From NCBI RefSeq assembly GCF_014230465.1, contig NZ_JAAXCY010000021.1, forward strand, positions 1 to 50,789: 50,789 nt of DNA, read 5' to 3'. The notes beneath the pieces are model-generated. The model searched no databases and was not told the origin of the DNA. It worked only from the letters and a program-made list of their open reading frames with translations. Below are positions 46,284-50,789 of the stretch, piece by piece (the first letter of the stretch is position 1; each line of letters starts with the position of its first letter). This stretch comes from Pseudomonas cremoris (GTDB taxonomy: Bacteria > Pseudomonadota > Gammaproteobacteria > Pseudomonadales > Pseudomonadaceae). A program made the translations under genes and the position numbers.

Positions 46284-47342
46284 ATGCGCCTAGATCAGAT
46301 GCCATACCACTCAAGGCCCACCCTGGCCGTGCTTCCATTCCGACAATTCGGGATCGGATGGACGTGGCAACTGCGGGCACTCAAGCTTTTTCCCGAGTCC
46401 CAACTGTCCTGGAAGCGTTACTTCTACGATAACGGCAGTGGCCATGCGAGGGCGGCTGTTTTCACCTCCTACGAGGAGGCCATGGAAGCTGCAGACGAAT
46501 TCAACAGCCGCACCAATGAACTGGTGGCTCAGGCGGTACCGGATCCTGTGCTTCAAAACTCAACCACCCTGAAAGTCGAGAAAGCACTGACGGCGGCGCG
46601 CCGCATCCAGGGAGAAGAGGAGCTCATGGAGCGCGAGGCAATCAAGCGGAACGCCCATCTGCCCCGGCTCTCCGCGCAAGAGCTGAAATTGCACAATACG
46701 ATGGAGAGCTTGCGGCAACCGCTCCACGAGGAACTTAAGCGTGCGCCTTATCTAGAAATAGTTGCCTTGCCGAGATTCAACACGTGCCTTCGCCGTGTCG
46801 ATGATCAGACATGGGAGCAGATCGGAGCCCTGCCTCCCAAACGCTCGCAGATCTGTCTGCGCGAAGTGACAGCCAAAGGGTTTGGTCTTTCGGGAGCCGA
46901 CCACTGGGGAAGAACCAAAGCGCAGATACGCGCACTTTTACTCCCCCGAGCGAACCAGCTGCTGCAATTAGCAAGCGTCAAGCAAATGCTCGCAGAGGCG
47001 AGGATGCGCGGCCAGAGGGTACTGGTCTGTGGTGGCTTCGTGTTCTGGTATGAGGACGACGGGGTGCCACGGTGGGTGCTGAAAAACACGGGTGGCGAGT
47101 CCAGCAGCGAAGAGGGGAACACTTTGTGGCACGAGGGCACGATCCTATCCAAGAACCATGGCCGCATCGTCGTGCTCCCCTATATCAAGGAGAACGGAGA
47201 AAAGGTTCAAGGGCACACGAAGAATGCACCGCACGATGGTAAGGCGCTGCCCCGGCACCCTGACCAGTATGTCACCCTCCCTTTTGAGATCCTGGATGGT
47301 GACCTCATGATCGGACTGTTTGGTGAACTCCATTATGAGTAA
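46284..47342 (+). CDS. Hypothetical protein, accessory, 352 residues
   Basis: I do not recognise this family. The product has an N-terminal region with a WTWQLRALKLFPESQLSWKRYF stretch (about 25-46), a charged, probably helical middle (about 85-135, rich in Glu/Lys/Arg), and a C-terminal domain with conserved-looking GGFVFWYEDDGVPRWVLKN and LPRHPDQYVTLPFEILDGDLMIGLF. There is no signal peptide or membrane helix. The ATG at 46284 has GGGAGAA about 5 bp upstream. It is the first accessory gene inside the junction and runs in the same direction as the beta-family gene. Codon use is less G/C-ending than in the backbone genes. Confidence 0.75.
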   Translation: MRLDQMPYHSRPTLAVLPFRQFGIGWTWQLRALKLFPESQLSWKRYFYDNGSGHARAAVFTSYEEAMEAADEFNSRTNELVAQAVPDPVLQNSTTLKVEKALTAARRIQGEEELMEREAIKRNAHLPRLSAQELKLHNTMESLRQPLHEELKRAPYLEIVALPRFNTCLRRVDDQTWEQIGALPPKRSQICLREVTAKGFGLSGADHWGRTKAQIRALLLPRANQLLQLASVKQMLAEARMRGQRVLVCGGFVFWYEDDGVPRWVLKNTGGESSSEEGNTLWHEGTILSKNHGRIVVLPYIKENGEKVQGHTKNAPHDGKALPRHPDQYVTLPFEILDGDLMIGLFGELHYE

Positions 47343-47408
47343 CCCACAGACTAATCGGACATACGCGCACCCCATATCCGAAAAACAACGCATTAAGGCT
47401 TCTATTGA

Positions 47409-47630
47409 GTGGCCAAGTGCTATCGTACCAATCTCGACCTGCCGTCTCACTGGGAGCATGACGTCGGCCAGTGGCAGTGGGCAAAACCGACATGTTCCGT
47501 ATGTCGACGCTCGCTGATTGCCGGGGCCTGTGACTCGCCATGCCTTCAGCATTACGGCGAAACCGGTTTTCACACCATGCAAGGAGTGCAAGATGCAGTA
47601 CGTGGCTTGTTTACGAGTTGGTCAGAATGA
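47409..47630 (+). CDS. Small Cys4 protein, possible zinc ribbon
   Basis: A GTG-started frame of 73 residues (47409) contains CSVC (29-32) and CDSPC (41-45), a CxxC-x8-CxxxC pattern that could bind zinc, within a sequence rich in Trp and His. AAGG lies 10 bp before the GTG. Its end overlaps the beta-family gene by 38 bp. Another frame from an ATG at 47335, overlapping the stop of the previous gene, would give a 60-residue product without recognisable features. I judge the Cys-rich frame more likely, but neither is certain; a frameshifted gene is also possible. Confidence 0.45.
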   Translation: MAKCYRTNLDLPSHWEHDVGQWQWAKPTCSVCRRSLIAGACDSPCLQHYGETGFHTMQGVQDAVRGLFTSWSE

Positions 47631-48657
47631 CGTTAAGGCGCTGATAAATCTGGAAGACCACAGGCGGGAAGTCGTGGCTCCGCTGTTGGACATGCGAGGT
47701 GACGACGACAGACACCTTCAAACATTCCTAGCGAGTTGGACTGAGCATCCTTTTTTCCTAGACGCTTCAAGAATAACGAAGGACGTTGGTGAAGAATTCA
47801 TTACTACCAATGACCTGCACAATCCTCATGGCGCGTTTGAGAACAAACGGCGCTTCTTCTCCGATGTGGCAGGCATCAACCAGAACGTTATACCGGTGGT
47901 CTCCTGGGTTGATGACGACCCTCAACGAGCAGTCATCCAAAGTGCTCTCGCTCTTCAGGGCGATTTCCCACATATAGCCATCAGGGTTACCTGTCCGGAA
48001 AACCCCACCGCGACTTCGTGGAACAGATTGCTATCAATCCTGGATGCTCTTGACAGCCCGGACACTGCGACGGTGATTTTGGACTTCGGCGCCACAACTC
48101 CGGCCAATACTGCCTCAGGGTCGGATTTCAATGTATCCCTGCGCCAACTCAACAGCTATCAGATACGGAATCTGGTTCTGATGAGCACCTCCTTTCCTAT
48201 CGATAAGCCAGCCTCAAATACCTCCCGTTCCTCCGCCTGTTACGACGTTGCATGGCAAGGAAGGGTCGACACCACCGGCATAGAGTCAGATATCGTCTAC
48301 GGGGATTATGCGGCCACCAACCCAACCGCCTCAATGGAATACATACGAGGCATGCCTGTACTTCCTTTCGCCTGCTATTACACCCCAACGGAATGGTGGC
48401 AGCGACGCAAAGGCTCGGATAAGGAATTTGTGCGATACATTGAAATCGCCCAAGAGATCAGAGGCTTACCGGGTTATCACGGCGACGACTTCTGCTGGGC
48501 CACTCGTGAGTACAGCAGAATTGTCGCCACATCTACCGGCTACGGGAACAACGGAACATGGAATGGATACAGGATCAATCAGCATATCTGCGCCATGATC
48601 CAGTCCATCGTAGATACTGACGGCTTCGATGACCTCGACGCCGATGACTTACTCTAA
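47593..48657 (+). CDS. Beta-family protein (sce7725-like)
   Basis: The 354-residue product begins MQYVACLRVGQNDVKALINL and continues with a segment WTEHPFFLDAS, in the pattern of the Beta_protein family (Pfam PF14350), a predicted TIM-barrel-like group present in phages and mobile elements, related to the sce7725 proteins. AAGGAG at 47581-47586 sets the ATG at 47593. Homologs of this type often occur beside sce7726 proteins, as here. Its stop codon overlaps that of the convergent sce7726-like gene. Biochemical function is unknown; a defence-related role is suspected from context. Confidence 0.7.
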   Translation: MQYVACLRVGQNDVKALINLEDHRREVVAPLLDMRGDDDRHLQTFLASWTEHPFFLDASRITKDVGEEFITTNDLHNPHGAFENKRRFFSDVAGINQNVIPVVSWVDDDPQRAVIQSALALQGDFPHIAIRVTCPENPTATSWNRLLSILDALDSPDTATVILDFGATTPANTASGSDFNVSLRQLNSYQIRNLVLMSTSFPIDKPASNTSRSSACYDVAWQGRVDTTGIESDIVYGDYAATNPTASMEYIRGMPVLPFACYYTPTEWWQRRKGSDKEFVRYIEIAQEIRGLPGYHGDDFCWATREYSRIVATSTGYGNNGTWNGYRINQHICAMIQSIVDTDGFDDLDADDLL

Positions 48658-49199
48658 CGATAACGTTGTTTCAGGCTGACCAATACATGTGACCTGATCA
48701 CATTCATGGGAAGGGCGTCGCTGAGCTGGCGGCGCACTTCTTTTATGAGGTCGCGACTTTTCGTTGGCACCCCATGCTGGTTAGCGAGTGCATCCAACTC
48801 ACTACGCCACAAAAATCCCGTAAGGTGGAATTTATCCTGGAGCTTGTTGGGCTTCGCCTTTCGAATCATCGCCATGCCGGAATAGTCATCGACGACGAGT
48901 ACGCCAACATGCGGCAGACATGACTCAAGAGCCTTCACCAAGTGCTTTGAATGGCAGCATAGCCAGACTTCGTCAAAGCACGCCATATAGGCCTGCTGCT
49001 GGCCCTCCCAGCGAGTCAACGTGTCAGCATGGGACTTGATTTCGAAAGCGGTCAGCTTGCCGTTGGCATGAACGAGATCGGCGCGTCTGGCCTTATCGAT
49101 GAAGCACAGCTCCTCGATGAAGACGTCACTCTCTTCATGGGACATCGCTTTCGCGACCCACTGCTTGAGGATTGGGCGGATTTCGGTAGGATTCAACAT
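48654..49199 (-). CDS. sce7726-family protein, PD-(D/E)XK nuclease candidate
   Basis: The 181-residue product shows a PD-(D/E)XK-like core: Asp41 (RRADLVHANG), then Glu53-Ile-Lys55 (AFEIKSH), with acidic residues in the preceding helix (Glu29/Glu30) and a QQQAY element after the core. This matches the sce7726 family found beside beta/sce7725 proteins. Catalytic residues appear intact, so it may be a metal-dependent nuclease. The ATG at 49199 has no ribosome site; a -10 box lies 6 bp before it, suggesting a leaderless message. It is convergent with the beta-family gene and overlaps its stop by 4 bp. Confidence 0.75.
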   Translation of the reverse strand: MLNPTEIRPILKQWVAKAMSHEESDVFIEELCFIDKARRADLVHANGKLTAFEIKSHADTLTRWEGQQQAYMACFDEVWLCCHSKHLVKALESCLPHVGVLVVDDYSGMAMIRKAKPNKLQDKFHLTGFLWRSELDALANQHGVPTKSRDLIKEVRRQLSDALPMNVIRSHVLVSLKQRYR

Positions 49200-49657
49200 G
49201 CGCGGATTATAGACAGACAGTTGAGGCTTCTCACGCTAAAAAAGCGCCCAGTCGTCGATCACCAAGGGCTCGCATGTGTGTGATACCTGTCCGGCAAGGG
49301 GTGGAGATGATGACGCAAGGCCAGGCGTGAGCCTGGTCATTCCTGGTTTGATCAGCTTGCCTCTGGCCGATCTCCCTGGCCGACCTCAGACCCTAACGGT
49401 GGTCGATTCGCAAGGCAGGCGACGTCCGCGCATTCGCGGTGAGCGGACGATGGTGTGTCGCACTAATGGAGTCCTCCGGGCTTAGGGTCTCGACTTGAGA
49501 GGCCCCGTTTCACAGCCGCCCAACCCACATCACCAGCGATGATATGATATTGAAGCGCCATTTAAACCCATAGCCAAGTCATCCTATCGGCCAACCACCG
49601 GCGCTCAACGCAATGCACGCCGGCTAAGCTCGCGCTGAAACCGCAGTGGAAGCAACC
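49200..49657. other. Gap between sce7726-like and Abi genes with hairpins
   Basis: No protein gene is supported in this 458-bp stretch apart from the leftward promoter near 49206-49234. Two hairpins are visible: CCAGGC-gtga-GCCTGG (49321-49336, perfect 6-bp stem) and GTCCGC ... GCGGAC (about 49429-49453). CTGGCCGA occurs twice near 49365-49385. The last 150 bp before the Abi gene contain A/T-rich GATGATATGATATTG, a likely promoter area. It may hold a small RNA or simply regulatory DNA. Confidence 0.35.
49206..49234 (-). promoter_or_regulatory. Promoter for a leaderless sce7726-like mRNA
   Basis: Reading leftward: GTGAGA (49234-49229), 17 bp, then a perfect TATAAT (49211-49206), then 6 bp to the ATG at 49199. 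Transcription starting about 7 bp after the -10 would begin at the start codon itself. Confidence 0.55.
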
Positions 49658-50638
49658 ATGTACAACCCGACGCCGTTCAACCTACTCAGCTCGCTGGATT
49701 CCATTTCAGCTGCCAGGCTGTCCTCCTACAGACGTTTTTTCATCCCGGCGTCCGACTCAGAACTGTACGGCCTGTATTGCTGGAACGAGGTTCTATCCAC
49801 GAATTTCATGCGCTTAACAGGCATCGTCGAAGTAGCGTTGAGAAATCGCTTCCACCTCGCTCTTAGCCAGTATGCGATGGCCCAGCATTCTTCCAGAATC
49901 ATCGGCAGCGCTGATGCCAACAATTGGTACGAAGTATTGAGATTGAGCGGCAAAAGCTGGGAGAAGGTGCAGGCCGTCACTCACGACAGGTACTGGAACA
50001 AGGCTCAAAAGCGACACACCTACACCCCGAAACTCCACCCGGTCAGCCCCAATCAAGTGATTGCGAATATGACGTTCGGCTTCTGGGCACCACTGCTGGA
50101 TCTCAACCTGTCTTGGGACACGATCATCCCGACGATCTTTCCTCACCATCGCTACGCGAGTAACGCTGGTCACTGGAACAACAAGACGAACGTAGGCACC
50201 GTCTACGCCCGCCTTGAGACCGTCAGGTCGCTGCGCAACCGGGTCGCCCATTTCGAGCCGCTGTGGAAAATCCCGGACATCAAAGAAGAGAAGAAAGAAG
50301 CCAAGGGGGTAACGGTCAATGTCGAGTATCCGGCGCCCACTACTGAGGTCGAAGTGCTGGCCAGACTGAACATGCTCTATCGCCGAATCACCCAGACGCT
50401 CCATTGGCTTTCGAGCGACAGAGCCAGTGACCATGTTCAGTCAGAATTTCATCAAAAGACCTTGTACCTGATGACCCAGGAGGCCTTGGACGGCTTCAAG
50501 CGCGGGTACACCCACTCGGACGTCAAGCTCAGCAGCATGACCAAATCCTGGGGCATGAAACTGGTACTCAAGGGTGGCAAACCAATCCAGATCTCGCACC
50601 AGCAAAAAGTGATTGGAAATTTCTATCCCACTCACTGA
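49658..50638 (+). CDS. Abi-family protein with HEPN motif
   Basis: The 326-residue product resembles the Abi_2 (AbiD/F-like) family of abortive-infection proteins. The first part has LYCWNEVLSTNFMRLTGIVEVALRNRFHLAL (about 40-69), the second carries RSLRNRVAHFEPLW (190-203), which contains the R-X4-H motif typical of HEPN ribonucleases (Arg193, His198). Such proteins are thought to halt growth on phage infection by cleaving RNA. The ATG at 49658 follows GGAAG at 49648-49652 and is preferred to a GTG four codons earlier. Together with the neighbouring nuclease candidate it makes the segment look like a defence locus. Confidence 0.78.
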   Translation: MYNPTPFNLLSSLDSISAARLSSYRRFFIPASDSELYGLYCWNEVLSTNFMRLTGIVEVALRNRFHLALSQYAMAQHSSRIIGSADANNWYEVLRLSGKSWEKVQAVTHDRYWNKAQKRHTYTPKLHPVSPNQVIANMTFGFWAPLLDLNLSWDTIIPTIFPHHRYASNAGHWNNKTNVGTVYARLETVRSLRNRVAHFEPLWKIPDIKEEKKEAKGVTVNVEYPAPTTEVEVLARLNMLYRRITQTLHWLSSDRASDHVQSEFHQKTLYLMTQEALDGFKRGYTHSDVKLSSMTKSWGMKLVLKGGKPIQISHQQKVIGNFYPTH

Positions 50639-50789
50639 GGCCTCACAGGCGTGTGGCCGTCCGTAAGCGTCCCGCTAATACACGTTGATTTTAGATATGG
50701 CACGCGAAGCAATGCCCGCTTCTTGATAGATGCTTAGCTGAAGGGATTAGTAATTATCGTGCCGGCAAAGCCGGCTCGGCGGGACGTGT
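50639..50789. other. Region after the Abi gene, possibly a structured RNA
   Basis: No gene is visible to the end of the window. CGTCCCGC (50668-50675) and GCGGGACG (50779-50786) form a perfect 8-bp inverted repeat about 103 bp apart. Between them lie GAAGC-aatgccc-GCTTC (50706-50722) and GCCGGC-AAA-GCCGGC (50761-50775). The A/T-rich centre with nested stems could fold as one RNA closed by the outer repeat. The palindrome GAGGCCTC directly at the Abi stop may belong to its 3' end. Confidence 0.3.

Noticed and set aside
46111..46380. Leftward 89-codon frame with a hydrophobic stretch recalling the end of ThiF/E1-like proteins
   Set aside because: It overlaps the start of the better supported gene at 46284 by about 97 bp, has no ribosome site or promoter, and the resemblance is limited to one Ala/Val/Leu-rich stretch. 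It could be a decayed remnant, but cannot be supported.
49276..49485. 69-codon rightward frame in the gap before the Abi gene
   Set aside because: Pro/Arg/Gly-rich composition without a ribosome site or recognisable motif; overlaps both hairpins. Probably chance.

Overview
The window comes from the chromosome of a Pseudomonas, most likely the P. fluorescens group. Three things point there. The gene order from mtgA/rpoH/ftsXEY through the lao genes, coaD, mutM, ilvD and folA to thyA follows, from memory, the order of the P. aeruginosa PAO1 region around PA0342-PA0378. The backbone is GC-rich with strongly G/C-ending codons. At least twelve REP doublets built on TGTGGGAGCGGGCTTGCTCGCGA-type arms are scattered through the intergenic gaps, as is typical of fluorescent pseudomonads.

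Layout. 1-5143: 3' part of a DUF423 membrane gene, mtgA (cell-wall glycosyltransferase), rpoH (heat-shock sigma) and the overlapping ftsY-ftsE-ftsX operon. 5377-10897: a pair of M16 peptidase genes (one catalytic, one lacking the metal site), rsmD, a YheT-type hydrolase and an mercaptopyruvate sulfurtransferase. 10931-15511: laoR/laoC/laoB/laoA, a long-chain alcohol/aldehyde oxidation locus with a clear dyad operator. 15626-19714: coaD, a 2[4Fe-4S] ferredoxin, mutM, an HDOD gene and rlmI. 19948-24951: an MFS exporter, a DUF4153 membrane protein and ilvD. 25139-29207: a complete FecI-FecR-TonB receptor surface-signalling unit. 29424-35522: pchP, tcyP, folA and a DUF2868/DUF3482 membrane-protein/GTPase pair. 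35528-42758: a small EF-hand-like orphan followed by a phosphonate locus (HD-domain protein, FAD oxidoreductase, 2-aminoethylphosphonate-type ABC transporter, LysR regulator). 42775-45565: cadA and cadR, divergent around a MerR-type operator.

At about 45990 the conserved backbone ends. Only the last third of thyA is left, and the sequence changes to lower-GC accessory DNA through to the end of the window. The junction carries clustered GCACATTAC/TGTGCA repeats. The accessory segment encodes an unrecognised 352-residue protein, a small Cys4 protein, a beta-family protein (sce7725-like), a convergent sce7726-like PD-(D/E)XK nuclease candidate, a 0.46 kb gap with hairpins, and an Abi-family HEPN protein. 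It ends in a possibly structured stretch closed by an 8-bp inverted repeat. This looks like the edge of a genomic island inserted in thyA with a candidate, poorly characterised defence module. No recombinase is visible inside the window, so the island's type and far end cannot be seen here.

Limits: product names rest on remembered family sequences and motifs. No database search was run.
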